Position numbers and translations under genes: made by a program
Part shown: positions 36,003-49,452 of the stretch, piece after piece
How the letters are laid out: each line of letters starts with the position of its first letter
Position numbering within the stretch: position 1 is the first letter of the stretch
Assembly (NCBI RefSeq): GCF_009389715.1
Contig: NW_024067666.1
Span: 971,001-1,035,000, forward strand
Length of the DNA: 64,000 nucleotides
DNA from: Phoenix dactylifera
Lineage: Eukaryota > Streptophyta > Magnoliopsida > Arecales > Arecaceae
Direction of reading: 5' to 3'
The notes under the pieces: model-generated
What the model saw: the letters and a program-made list of their open reading frames with translations, nothing else
What the model was told of the DNA's origin: nothing
Databases searched by the model: none

Positions 36003-36925
36003 TTAGTTACAAAAACACAGATTTTTTTTTTTATAACACTGATAGCATCGTACCATTCTAGTATGAGTACATCCAACAAAATTAGAAAAGAGAAAAAGGC
36101 GAAAGGAGAAGGGAGAAGACTCAAGACTATCCCATAACAGATCATTGGAGCGCTGGGCGATGAAGGATGCCGCCCAATCAGCCGCTCTGTTCGCTTTCCA
36201 AAACTCGTGAGTGACTCGAATTTCCAGACAATTTTGCAAGTGTCACGGATATCGTGCAGTAAGGGATGTTAGCCACCAACCCTAGCATGACCTTGGATCC
36301 AACGGATGATAGTCGCTGAATCTCCTTCGAGCTGAATTCCATCAGCTCCTAGGACAAGGCGAGCATAAAAGATATCCTCCCCAGTTACTCTCATCTCTGC
36401 CTCAAGTACAGAAGTGCCATAAAGTTGACATCCCCCGGCCGCAATCAAGCTGGAATCAGAATTTCTGATGACAAATCCGGCCCCGCCTTTTTCTCCATCT
36501 TCCAATACACTACCATCGAAATTTACCTTGAGAATGCTCAGGGGTGGGGGCACCCAGATAATTAATATCGCCTGAGGCGCCATCAAAGCTGAATGAGAGC
36601 CCCAAATATCCCTTACAATCTCGATTCCATCGACGGCCTCAACCTCATCACACTCTGCTGCATGGATGAGCATTCTGTCTGCGACACACCTCGGGCTCTA
36701 TTACTTATCCTCAAAAACTTTGGCATTTCTGCTTAACTAAACATGATAAGCAATAGAATCACATCTAAGACCACTAGCCAAGCTAGCAGGTGTCTTCACA
36801 GACTCCTTCAAGTAATCTAGGAAAGCTACGGCTGGGTATGGAGATTGCAGGAAGTTGTAGGCCACCCCTGTTAGGCGCCATACCAGGACAACCCTTGGGC
36901 ATCCAAAGAGAACATGTAACACATA
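36003..36925 (-). mobile_element. 5'-truncated LINE 3' end: zf-RVT-like and RNase H-like segments
   Basis: On the minus strand HVLFGCPRVVLVWRL (near 36905) is the Cys-rich region after the LINE reverse transcriptase. It is followed by an RNase H-like domain, ILKVNFDGSVLEDGEKGGAG (near 36530) and GDSATIIRWIQGH (near 36300). The tail continues ANRAADWAASF (near 36180) and ends at a T run on the plus strand (about 36022-36033), the poly(A) side of the element. Frames are broken and the 5' end is missing. Confidence 0.75.
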
Positions 36926-37183
36926 TTCATTTGCATGTACTGTGCTTATGATTAGAATAAATTTGTAGTAGTTTTCTTGTCATGGTGCAACGCACAAGAA
37001 AACATAGGGATAATAGGTACAAAATAATACAGTAGAAGAAATATGATAGAAGAAATATATGAGTCACAAAATGTTCCTCCTTTGTTCAGTATTGCTCAGT
37101 CTTTCCTAGTAGCTCTTGGAGAATTAATCTGGAAAACCTTAGGGGACACACCATTCGGTGCTGATGAACGCCCCATTGAAATT

Positions 37184-37690
37184 GTTTTTTTTTTTTTTGG
37201 TACAACGGTTGATCATCAACTCTAGGATAGGTGCAACCAATAGAATCACAAGTGAGAAAATAGCACAGCGTTGGAGGCGAAACCCCCTGATGTGCCCAGA
37301 AGATCTCTTCGGAGTATTGGGCAGCATAGATAGCAACTCAGTCTGCAGCCATATTCACCTCTCGATACACATGTACAACCTAGAAGGTGCTGCACTACTT
37401 CGCTAATCGACGGATGTCGCAAAGTAAAGGGGACCCATCTCCCATCCGCCCTCCCCACGTATCCAATCGATCACCGTGGCTGTGTCCCCCTCAAGAAGGG
37501 TACCTGTCTCGCATAGGCGATGCCTTTCCATGCTGCCCTGAGCTTCGCCTCCATAGCTGTCAATCTAGCGGTGCTTTGGCCTCCTACAGCAATCAACCGT
37601 GAATCGTGACTCCTAATCACAAAATCCACACTTGCTTTATCTTCATCACCTAGGATGCTACCATCGAAGTTCACCTTAATAACAACCATT
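37184..37690 (-). mobile_element. Second truncated LINE tail with RNase H-like domain
   Basis: Minus-strand VIKVNFDGSILGDEDKASVD and AMEAKLRAAWKGIAYARQV define an RNase H-like fold. A T run at 37184-37198 on the plus strand marks its poly(A) side. It has the same orientation as the fragment at 36003-36925 but a different sequence, so it seems a separate insertion from the same clade. Confidence 0.72.
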
Positions 37691-40006
37691 ACTCATTCAA
37701 AAAATAAATTTTCAAATTTTTAAAATTAAAATAATTGCTGAAATACTGGTTATTATAGTCGAGTGTTATAATAGAAAGCAGCAGGATTATCTTTTTCTTC
37801 ACCTTCTATTATATAAAATGATATCTTTTGGACCATATAATCACTTTTAGAGAAGTTTGTAAGATGAAAGTTTGAATTTTGAAAATATTAATTAATTTGA
37901 AATAAGATACAAGCGAAAATAGCATTTGTCATGTACCAAACAAAAGGCAGTAGTAATTTACGTTAATAATCATTTGTTATAATTGGAAATATCAAGAAAC
38001 AATGACCAATAGCAGCCTTTATGAATTTCCATATTATACCAGATGTTACAATAGTTATAGCATCATTATTTAAAAACTATGGTGCTAACAAATAGAATAA
38101 ATACAATAAATCTAAATGTGAGAGAGAGGGTGACTATGTAGGATGGATTTATTTATGATTTTAAGAGCATATAGCCTATTATGTCTGAGTTTTTTCAGCC
38201 GAGATATTGATTTATGGCTGTATTAAGGCTCCATCGATATGATAAACACAAAATATTGTCCCTTGTTTATAAACCTAAACAATCAGAGATATCGGTCGAT
38301 GTAATTTATCGCTAGATATTTTTAAACACTCTCACCATGCAATAAAGATGGAACGAACAATGGCTTACGGATGAATGATGGGGAGAAAGAAAACAGAAAA
38401 TGATGGGCAGAGGGCCGAAGGAGACAAGACCAAAGCCAAAGGAGAGGGAGGGGGAGGAAGAGAGAGAGAGAGTAGCATCAATGACTTAAAGGTGGCAAGA
38501 GCAATAGCCTGGAAGGAGGCAGGAGAAAGTGACGTATCGAGGGGGGCACGATCATAGAGAGGGAAAAATAGAAGAGATGAGATAAAATCGGTCATAATAT
38601 ATATTTTTTAAGCCTATTATGATGAACCGATATGTCAATTTATTTCAATATCGACCACATACCAATATGGCTGAAATATTATTTTCAAAAAAATCTTGGT
38701 ATTTGGTTTGTTTGATTTATCTAAGATCTTTCTATCTTTGCTCTCTAAAACATTGTATTACTAGAGGGTATCAATTGGCTCAGTTGGTAAAGTCACCGGT
38801 TGTTGTTACTAATAACTTAAATTTGAGTTCCGCTCTCACCAATTTTGACTAGACTTCCTATCAAGTTGCAGAAAAAAAGAGAGTGGGGGAGGGGGGTAAA
38901 GCATGATTAAAGTAGGAGATGATTAAAGAGAAAAGAATCAAAATAAGCCGTGCATGATTCAAAAGTTGCATGCGCTATTATTGTACCATCACATAAGGGG
39001 AGTTGCTAAGCAATAATAGTTTGGCGATGAAAAGTTTTTTCTCCTTTTTTTTTCAAATAAAAAGTTCTTTTTGGTATTTTCATTAACGCCGTAGACAAAA
39101 AGTAAATTTCTCAAGACCGTAGAGAATTGTTGATCCTCGATTATCCCTACTTTGATCGAATTATCGAGGATAAGTGATTCCAACTAATTAGGTCTAGGCA
39201 TTTGTCCTGGAGATAAAGGTAGAATAAATGCTTTATCCCATCTCCTACCCTATTTACAAACAGTCTTAATGTTTGGTCCCTCCCTCTATACAAACTTAAA
39301 TGTAATTGCATGCAAAACAAATTTAGCTGCATATAAAAACAAACTATGTGTACAAAATAGATCTAAGTGCCTTCAATGCTAAGCATAAAATGCAAAGTCT
39401 TAAGGACTAAACATGAAATAGCAGCCAAACAGCAGACCCTGTTCATTGGTTCATCTCCACCTGTTCCAGCTTCCTTCATTCCTGTATACCGAAGCTCCAG
39501 GAAACTGGAAACAGAGAGGACATCTATCATGGCTCATGCATCATCCAAATGTTGCATGATACATTCCTCCATTGCCTTCTGTCACATCCATAGCTAAGTG
39601 GAGTTGGTAAGCAATAATGGCTTGGTAGCAGAGCAACCTCCCACAAAAGTAGTCACTTTTGTAAAGGAAGCTGGAAGAAAGAGTCATACATCAGAGTAGC
39701 ATAGCTCATCTTTCCACCATTATAATGCTAAAGAGTAAAGCCTCAGAAGCTCCACCAGTATAGGCTCTGATTATATTAGTTGGGATTTTTATCTGAGCTA
39801 GTTTTGGCGGTATCTTGGTACAGTGGGACAGCCTACGTGAAGGCATGCACATATATTACAATAGGACCAGTTATCGTAGGGTCCCCTTGGAATCCTCAAG
39901 AGGAACCGTACCATTATCTGGCCCCTAAACGTAGGGAAACCATGGGCCACAGTGTTCTCCTATTTAATTCTTTCCTACTGAGCCCACTTGGTCCCCACAA
40001 ATTTTT

Positions 40007-40010
<4 letters not shown>
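37691..40010. other. Intergenic AT-rich DNA
   Basis: No gene is recognised. A 45-bp imperfect direct repeat (AGTTG.TAAGCAATAAT) occurs near 38998 and again near 39600. The GA-rich block at 38430-38480 gives a spurious charged frame. Confidence 0.5.
38765..38880 (+). mobile_element. Possible tRNA-derived SINE
   Basis: TGGCTCAGTTGGTAAAG resembles a Pol III box A, and AAATTTGAGTTCCG about 45 nt on resembles a decayed box B. The segment ends at an A run (GCAGAAAAAAAGAG). It does not fold as a tRNA gene. Its sequence differs from the SINE family in the hexokinase-like introns. Confidence 0.45.

Positions 40011-40094
<84 letters not shown>
40011..40094. repeat. (TA)n microsatellite, about 42 units
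   Basis: Pure alternating TA with no interruption. The poly-Tyr/Ile frames over it are artefacts. Confidence 0.95.
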
Positions 40095-40098
<4 letters not shown>

Positions 40099-41317
40099 TT
40101 TTTGGTGTAGATCGTATCATAATTTTTTATGTGGTCATGCGTTATTGGTAGAAATTAAATACCACCAGTAGATGGATGCTGCCACACGGCTACGCATGGA
40201 CCACCATGTGGAGAGTGCATATCCCTTTCAATGCACTCCATTTATGTATCCTTCCAATGTGAGAACAAGAGAGACTACAAATTCTAGTTATCTATATAGT
40301 ACTGATTGCATTATAGGAATGAATCTAGCAAGCATCCAACTAGTTTCCTATGTTATTTATTTTAAGTAGGGCTAAAAATGGATCGAATCAACTAGATCGA
40401 GCCTGTTGGATTAGGGCAGGAGTCGAGCTTAAGCAACCCGAGTCTAAATATTTTGATTTTGTAGGAAGAAATAAAAGTGCGGCTACGTTTGATGAGAAAC
40501 TCGCTCGAGTTTGTTTCATTTGATAGATGAGCTGAGCTTGAACAACTCTTTTCAACCCCGATTCGAGGTCAAATACCACTTTCATGCAATGGAATGGGAA
40601 ATTTATTGGTTAGTACACTCAATGGTAGTTGTTGGCAATTATGTTTCCCTTCTGCTTCTTGGAAAAACAAAAGCTTGCTAAATAAATTCAGATGTGTTTT
40701 TCTCGGAAGCAATCTCCTTTTAATAATTTTTGGTTGCTCCACTGTCCAAATGGGGCACTGGCGCAAGATTTCATTTAGGACTATTGTTTAGATGGAGTCC
40801 ATGGTCTTGTCCGTAGCCTGGGCAACCCTAGATTGCCCTTGTGAAGTCCTATTTAATGATACCACCTACTATACCTTCAGGTGGATAGCATATTCATAGC
40901 AACTAATTTAATGAATGGACAATGTAATTTGTAGTTGTATACATAGCAACCAACCATTCAGGTGGGACTCATTATTCAACCTCTGTTATGTTATGTTCAG
41001 TCACCATCCTTTGCTAGTGAGACTGACTTAGGAGGACTGGATAATTTACATAGCTAGAAAAAGAAATTTGGAATTCCGCGAGGCGTCGGAAATCTTTCAG
41101 GTGTTATCCATTTCGACAAAATCAATTAGCTCGAGATATATTACAAACTCCACAATTAGATGTGAAATGAATTAGGTTAAACCAAAGTTTTAGCCTGATA
41201 CCAGTTTGCAAGCCTAAAAATCATATGTAAACCAACTTCAATGAATATTGAGCCAAGACTCCTCAACATAAATCTGTTTGTGGAGGACCATCTAATAAAA
41301 AAATCTAGGCACACTAA
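40095..41317. other. Intergenic DNA, no gene recognised
   Basis: Only short, unrelated frames are present. I see no conserved motif or RNA gene. Confidence 0.5.
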
Positions 41318-41612
41318 TGTTATGCATAAATATAGAAATTTAAAAAATTTCTTTTATTTAAAAATTAAAAAAATATTTTTATATAAACTCTTGGACTAGA
41401 ATTTTATGAGAACTTTTGTATTTTATTTTTATGCAGCCTTTGATTATAATTTTAGGTTATTTATATAGATACATTTATGTGTTAATTGAGAATACAATTT
41501 GTATTATTGAAATTTGAAACTACATGATATTGAATTGCTCTCTTTCTATTTTCTCCTTCTCCTTTCTTTTTTTTTTTTCTCCTCCTATTCTGCATCAATT
41601 TGGTATCAGAGC
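41318..41612 (+). mobile_element. LTR end plus primer-binding site of a Copia-like retrotransposon
   Basis: TGGTATCAGAGC at 41601-41612 is the standard sequence complementary to the 3' end of initiator tRNA-Met used by Copia elements. Three bases before it the sequence reads ...CTGCATCA, suitable as an LTR end, preceded by a CT-rich stretch. The LTR start is uncertain; a TGTT at about 41318 is one candidate. No gag-pol was recognised downstream and no second LTR was seen, so this is a remnant. Confidence 0.6.
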
Positions 41613-43269
41613 TTGTCCTTCCCAAGTCGATTTGGTATCATAACATATTTTATCCTGTATCATCTACCAACAAACTGTCGCTCAAAATTTTACTTGATCT
41701 GACCTGTCTAATTCAATATTCTCAAGGGGCTGTAACATATAACACTAACATCACAGACTACCTCAAAAGGCCTTGCTCAACTAGCAAAATATATAAGCAC
41801 AGATCTAATCAAACTCCAACTAGTTTTTACAAAATTTCTAATCAACACAAACCAGATGCAGAGATGGTGAAGTAATTTGACTCAGAATAGAAGAGATTGC
41901 AGCAGGAGGGACCATAGCCGTGAATTAAGTGTCCCCTACGAGAGCGAGCAAACGCATTCTAGTACCCGAACTCTAGGACGATCTCCCCTTGGGAATCACA
42001 TGGTGGGCCCGTTGCATTACCCACCCTTAATTTTTGATCAGAAGGCCATATTAAAGGCCACGTGGTGCAGCTGTGTTGCGTCTGAGCGAGGGTAGAGCCA
42101 TGGCTGAGGCATTAAAATGAGGAGATGGCAATGGGGGCCTGTCCACGTGGACGGCCATGGAGGAAGGACAGCAGAAGATGATCTGGCAGTCAATTAATGC
42201 CACCACCCATAGCTTTCAGTTCATTGAAAGCGTTTAAGTTTATTGGTCAACCCCGACACGTCATTTAAAACCGTATCTTCTGCAGGGGCTAAGGTTTCTT
42301 TTTTTTTACCAAACTATTTTTTTTACCTACATAGTTTCCACCACAGAGAATAATTTGTAATTAGATCGATAATAAATCTCTCATCTCAAAAATGGATGGC
42401 TCTAGCCGTTCACTCAACCTATCATATTTAGTATGCCATCATGTACATAAGGTTGTAAATGAGCCGAGTTGACCTGTGATCCAACCCAATCTGCTTTGAT
42501 CCGATCTGATCTATTTTAGAGGACATGTGGGGCTGAGTTGGGTCTGAGTTTACTGAATTCAGACCCAACCCGACTTATTTGAAATTTAAGTAGTTTTGGG
42601 TTTTCAATCCTACGACCCGATCCGACCCAACGCAATCCGAATCTGTAAAATTATTTAGGCCCATGAGGGGTGCAAACAAGTTCTGACGCCATGGATAGGT
42701 TGACCTAAATTGAACCCTAATTTTTTAGGTTGGATTCGGATTATACATGGATCCGACTAAACGTGAATGCTTCGTTGGGTCAAAAATTGTAGCGGTGGAT
42801 CCGATCCAACCCGATCTTCTATTAGATTGGGTTTTGGTCCAAAATTAGGATCCAAACAAGGAACCAGATTTGGTTGGGGTCACTCATAACTCGCCCGACC
42901 AGACCCATTTGCACCCCCAACCATGCATGGCCTTTTGCAGTGCAAAATTAACATGATAGAGGATCCAATTAAACATCATACTGAGAGTGGTTACATAAAA
43001 AAAGAAAGGGGCTTGTGCTAGAAATCATTATATATTATAGAAAAATAGGAAGTTTGAACAAGAGGAAGTGCTTGATGTGAGTCTGCAACTGAGGAAGGCT
43101 GCACAATAGATGTTGATGAGGTGGCTTGGATGGTATGGTTGGAGCATGGGAAAAAGCCAACAACTGTTGCTATTTAATAATATAATTCACGACCATCTAT
43201 AGCTCGATCCAGAAACCTCTATTTAGAGTGCTACCGCCAAGCTATTACCTAGTATACAATTCTTTGACC
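41613..43269. other. Intergenic DNA with degenerate 'ACCCGACCC' repeat debris
   Basis: At 42440-42920 words such as GATCCGACCCAACC and GGGTTGG occur many times in both orientations. This resembles the debris near 47000-47530 and 35200-35580. No gene is seen. Confidence 0.4.
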
Positions 43270-43632
43270 TTGCCAAAAACTATTCTAAGTTATTTTATGA
43301 GACTTTTTTTGACAATTTGTACATAATAGATGCTCATGTCAGTGCATTAAATCACCATATCATTTTATGTTTCAATATATTGACCGTGATATTAAGATAA
43401 TTAGTTTAAAATTATTCAAATCTTCAACCAAGATGAACTAATATCCCAATTTGCCAAAAACTATTCTAAGTTATTTTATGAGACTTTTTTTTGACAATTT
43501 GTACATAATAGATGCTCATGTCAGTGCATTAAATCACCATATCATTTTATGTTTCAATATATTGACCGTGATATTAAGATAATTAGTTTAAAATTATTCA
43601 AATCTTCAACCAAGATGAACTAATATCCCAAT
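43270..43632. repeat. Recent 181-bp tandem duplication
   Basis: Copy 1 is 43270-43450 and copy 2 is 43451-43632. Each begins TTGCCAAAAACTATTC and ends AATATCCCAAT. The only difference I see is one extra T in a T run (7 versus 8). The near identity implies a young event or an assembly artefact. Confidence 0.9.
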
Positions 43633-44900
43633 TTGTCTTGATATTAGGAAACCGTAGTATATGATCGAAGATGTCAACATATCTTGATCATATTATCCAA
43701 CCTTATTCTCAATTGCGAGTTTGCAATGAACTAACATTTTAATTGATTTGATATCATTGTATTTCAATATATTAACCAATAATATCACCATTATTACCAT
43801 AGTTATAATATTACTTCTAAATTTATTGTTAAAATAATACGTAAATATTTTTGATATAAATAATTTTATAAATATATAATTGCTATAAAAATAACTTCTA
43901 TGTTAGTACGATAATCATTTCATAGTGAAATTCTATTATTCATCTAGTTCCAATAAAAAGATTGTTATTATTATACTACTATGGTTATTCCTCTTATAAT
44001 TATTAAATAATATTACCATGATAATAATTACATTATAATAATTACTGCATAAAAATTATAATTATAGTCATACACAAAGATATGATAATGATTATTGCTA
44101 TAATATTGTATTATTATTTAATACTAATATTACTATTCTTATAGTAATAAAAATGTTATCATGTCATAAAAGTTATTATTGCAATCAATTTTAGTTATAA
44201 TTACTTCTTATAAGAGTTAGTATACACAAATTTTAATAATTATAATAGATATTATAAGCTTCTTATTTATATTATAACGTATCTAACTATTATTATTTCA
44301 ATTTTAATATAAGTACTATAATAGTTATAATGATAATAAAATAATAATCGTTATTATTATGTAATTCTAGTAATAATAACATATTTTTATTACACTCTTG
44401 TGATTCAAATTATTGTAAGTTTAGACACTAATATATTAATAAATATTATAAATGTTAAAATATTAGTTATTATCTTTATATTTTATTTTGATATTACTAC
44501 TATAAATATCAAATAATTATTAAAGTAAAATTTAACTAAAGATTTAATAGACTATATGATTACAATGCATTATTTTGTATTTTTATTGTTGATTATATAT
44601 TATATAAATTAGTCATGTCTATATTAGTTCCAATATATAATTTTATTTTGAAATTATAACATGCAATATATTGCATAATTACATTGTTTTATATTATGAT
44701 AATATTTTTTTGAGAGAAAGGAAGGGAAGCCCACCTGCACAATAATTAAAGGATAATATGCATTATAGAAGTATTATAATAATATGATAATTATTGTTAT
44801 ATAACTATAATATAATATAAAAATAATTATAATGTAATAATCTAATAAAAATCATTATAATATCAAAATAAAATATAAGGATAATAACTAGAATTGCATG
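43633..44900. repeat. Very AT-rich low-complexity tract
   Basis: More than a kilobase is made mainly of ATT/TAA/TTATAA words with few G or C, no open frame and no clear periodicity. It is unlike the flanks. It could be a decayed transposon body or a matrix-attachment type region. This is description only. Confidence 0.7.
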
Positions 44901-46840
44901 ATCTTGGCCCCACTATCAAGTCTGCCATCTTTCTTCTTTTCTCAGAGGCATAGCACTTTCCCCTTACACCTGAATCTCCAAACTCTTATGAGAATCATTA
45001 CAGCAAACTACGTAGCACATTTACATTTACAAAAATTAAATTGATCAGAATTTTCCATATTCTTAAGCTTCAGAAATTCTCAAGTATTATAAAGGATTAA
45101 TGCCCATAACTTACTTATCAAAAAAAAAAACCATAATTTAACTTAAATTCATTCGAAACTTTTCACTGCTGAATATGATCTTGGCCCCACAATCAATTCA
45201 AGTCATACTTACTTTCTGCTCTGGACACTGGAAGGGCTTTCCGCAACCCCTATAAAGCTAGGCGATTAAAGAGAGAGGAGGAAAGCTTACAGGGCGAAAA
45301 GCCCATCTGAATCAAACGCACCATGGGAACAGACAGCTTGCAGTGGATGACCTCCACCCTCAATGTGTACCAACTTTAAGCATAAAAGGTAGCAGTGGAT
45401 ATGGAGAAAGGAATGCAAACAAATGAGACTGGAATGAGCGGCAGGTGGAGCTGTAACACCTGGAGCCTGTAACAGATACCATCTCAGCTTTTTTGGACTC
45501 TTGATCCCTAGTGAGAATAGCTCCACAACTATCCAAGATGTCATGGAGCCCATATCGATATCAGCAGCATAGTATTACTTTTGTTTTTTATGCTCCTTGA
45601 TCAGAACCCCAGTACTGGGGAGAAACACTAAATGCTGTGTTTGATTTGATTGAGGGAAGCTTTTTCTTCTGCTATGCATGCTTTGTGGTGAAGAAAGACA
45701 AACACAAGACTCATTCCCTTGGCCTTATACAACCATACAAACAAAAGTCCTCACTTTACATAGCTGAAATGGCCTCTCTACTTGCATCTATATCTACGTT
45801 CATATTTATGAAGAAACCCCACCAGTGTCTTCGGATGCACCAAAAAGGAGCACATGGGCTCTCTTAGATTCCTGTCCTCTTTAACATATCATCAAATTGA
45901 CTGCAACCAACTCCGTGCTTCGACTCCTCGAGTCATGTTTGAAATTAGTGATGAACTAATACCAAAGCAATCATGGAAACTGCCTTTAGACTTCTCCATT
46001 AATCAGAAGAAAAGGAGGGGCCAGTGCTGTAGTCCTTTGGATCCATGTACTGGCCTGTCCTTGAAGCTCACAGTTTTAAGCAGATGGGGTTTTGGCAATT
46101 GAACTACCATGGCCAAGTGGAGTGGACTCTTCCTAGTGTCAATAACTAAAATTTAATGCTAACGCTGCCTTAAGGATTTTAGTTCTTCCATGGCATAATC
46201 TATGCCACTGCTAAAGGTCTCGTCTGATGCGCCATGCCTCATGAATACATGGGTTATGGGGAGATGAGTAAAGCAACTAACAAAAATCTCAGGTTTCAGA
46301 CCTAAATAAATAGGCATTCAAAGTAGTAGAGAGATACCACAATGGATGGCACTTCATGGTATCTTTCTTAGTCCATATCCCATGGACTGCTATCGATGTG
46401 ATTAGGTAATTCTTAGATAAATATGGAATCGCTAAAGAAAAAGGTAGTTTAGAAAGTGATTCCACAATAAGTCAGTCAGCTGATACCATTGGATGATTAC
46501 TTTCTCACAGCCCAAAAGTAATTAAAGTTGACACAGTTTAGCATGCCATTTCCTCAGCCTTTCTGATCAACAACAAAACAAAAACTTCTTGCTTGTGTCT
46601 CTTCAGATTTACATTGTACCTGTCCATGCAGTCATTTCTCATTGGACAATGCAAACGGAAACAATGCACATAACAGCAAGCATATTTCCGCCCAAAAATG
46701 TGTCTCTTTCAAATTCCATGTGGTCTTATAAGAAATTATGTGCACTATTATTCCTCCAAGAGAATTATGACACTAGCAGAGTTATTTCTCCACTGTGGAA
46801 ATGCGGGTATACAGAACTTTTAAGACTTAATTCAACCATA
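44901..46840. other. Intergenic DNA; includes 3' flank of the MDH gene
   Basis: Short frames only (for example 45287-45553 minus, 45637-46102 plus), none recognised. The part next to 46841 should hold the 3' UTR of the minus-strand malate dehydrogenase gene. Confidence 0.5.
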
Positions 46841-49421
46841 TCATTTCCTAATGAAAGAGACACCCTTTTGAATGCTTTCTGTCAGCTCTTTCTTGGCCTT
46901 CTCCAAGCCAGCCCTGTAATAGCATAAGGAATGGATCAGACCATATAACCATGCGATGAGCCATCGTTAGAATGGATTAGAATAAAAGAGAACTATGATG
47001 CAAGTTGGTTGGCTGTGGGCCAGGTCAAGTTTGAACGGGTCACAAAATATTCAACCCATATCCAACCAATTTATAATCTGGTTGAAAAATTTAAATCCAT
47101 ACCAACCCATTTATTTTCTTCGGACCCATACCCACCCGCAACTTCACTTGTCAATTACATTCCAAAAAACAAGATCCAATGTTGGCATCCAAATAAAGCG
47201 AGAAAGCAAGAAGAAATTAAAGTGAAGAAGGAAACTTTATAAATCTCAAACTCGTCGTTTCCTCCATCTTTTCAACTCTTTATTCTCTTATTCATTAATT
47301 ATGCCTGCCTAATTATCAGAATCAATCCTTGGTCATAGCCCATCACACAATTAACACTAGAAGTTCTATAATGAATTTTTCAGATTTGATCAACCCATTT
47401 CGACTCGCTGAATGAGGAGGGCTAAATCCATACCCAACCCATTTATAATCAGGTTGGTCTCAACGAACCTGCACCCGATGCAATTATAAAAGGTCCTCAC
47501 CCGAACCCATTTATTTCGGGTGGGTTCAGGCAGGTTGGCAGGTCCAGGTAAGGAATAGCCAACCCCCATATTTAATAGGTTTCAGCACAGCTCTTGGCCT
47601 AAATAAAATATGTTGGTGGGTGTAGGCTATTATAACTGGAGGAGAGTTATTATAGATTTCACTCCACTTATAGCCTACCAAAAGTTGCCACATACCAAAC
47701 GGTAAGAATTCCTACTATTTCGGTTGTAGAGGGTCCAGTGTCCCAGCAAAGACATCCTAAGGATAAACATGTAGTTGGGCTTTTGAAATTATGAGTACAT
47801 AAAGTATAAAATAAGAGCGAAAACCAGAAACTGCTGCGAACATAATAAAAAAGCATTTGCATCAAAACTACTGACCTTTCAAACTCGTTTAATGGTCCAA
47901 GAGGGAAGATCTCCTCAGCTCCACTCCGACCTAACCTCACTTTTGATGCAAAGAAGGGTAGCTCTGTCACCTATGAGAAGAAACAAGAAACTTTTCATCA
48001 GCAAGTAAAACAGAAAATGAGAGAGGGAGGGAGAAGGGAGGGGGTGAGAGAGAGAGAGAGAGAGAGAGAAGTAAATTGGATAGTAAGGGCACCTCAGAAG
48101 CAACAAATGAGCATTCCACGATACCAGCATCACCTCGCAATCCCCGCAAGCAAGCATCAGCAAATTTAGCAGCAGCAAATGCCTGCATAAGTTGTTATTT
48201 TTTTCGTTCCATTACCAAGTACAAGGAGTTAACATCAGATTGTTCAGAAAGCAATTAGAAACAAAAGGAAAATCAAAGAACACCAACCATTGACAAGGTT
48301 GCAGAGCCTGCCCCAGCTTTTGCCTGCAACAGAAAACAAATAATTCAGTTTCACAAGGTGTTAGATTGTATTATCTATTAACACATCGAAAAATAAGATT
48401 TTGACCAGATTGAACCACATGTGCTTCGTCCGACCAATAGTTGCTAAATGCTTAGAATAGCACAAGGTTAAAGAGGCTTAGCTAGTAATGGTTACAACAA
48501 TCAGATTCAGAAATTATGCAAAGAGCCACAGGGTTATGGTTGAACTATGCTGACAGAACTTGCAAGGAAACCCAAACTTCAATAGCAAATTTCATACACT
48601 GTGAAGAGAATCTAATCCCACAGGATTGGAACAAATTAAATTCAAGACAGATCTAGGTCAGCTCCCTTTTCTCATCACTTTTTTTCACTGTAAAAATAAA
48701 AATCACAGGCACTTCATGGACCAAAGGTACCCATGCAAAGGTTTCTAGCATCGCTGCAATTCACAAGGAACAAAAAAAGGTTTTGCAGACCACCACTGCC
48801 TACAAATGATCTCCAAAATTTATTGTTCACTACTTTGTTGATGCTCTTCATACTAAAGGTCATTCATATTATCCTAGAAAAACAAATCGCATTTGCTTCC
48901 ATCCATAATCAGCAAACCACTTGTTCATATTTTTCGGCCTTGAAAGTCAACAGACTTAGGCCCTGTTTGGGGGAGCTTTTGGAGGGCCAAAAAGCACTTT
49001 CTGGCCCTCCAAAAGTACTTTTAGACAAAAAATGGTGTTTGGTAAAATTTTCGAAAAGCTGTTTCAGCTTTTGCGGGAAGCTGAAAAGAGCTTTTGCGGA
49101 GAAGCTCCAATTTGGAACTTTCCGAAAACGCTGTTTTCAGCTTTGTCGGAAAGCTATTTTTTGGACCAAAATACCCCCATTTAAATCACACTTTTTTCCC
49201 CAAAACCCTTATCCCGCCTCTTCCTCTCTCACCTATCCTCTCCCTCTCCCTCTCCCTCTCTATCTTCTTCTTCCTCTCAACACCGCCACCACTGTTCCTT
49301 CTTCCTCTTCTTTTTTTTCTTTTTTTTGTTTTGGAAGCTCGTGGCTGCCCACGGTGGCAGCCACCATGCCGGCTACCACCCATGGCCGGCGACCTCTTTA
49401 TATTTCAATGAAATAAAATAA

Positions 49422-49452
<31 letters not shown>

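Noticed and set aside
38765..38880. Possible tRNA gene
   Set aside because: Box A- and B-like words are present but no cloverleaf or acceptor pairing could be drawn; an A-rich tail points to a SINE.
48733..49416. 227-codon plus-strand frame in MDH intron 5
   Set aside because: It crosses the left end of the Tourist-like element and CT-rich sequence; there is no domain, and it is antisense to the host gene.
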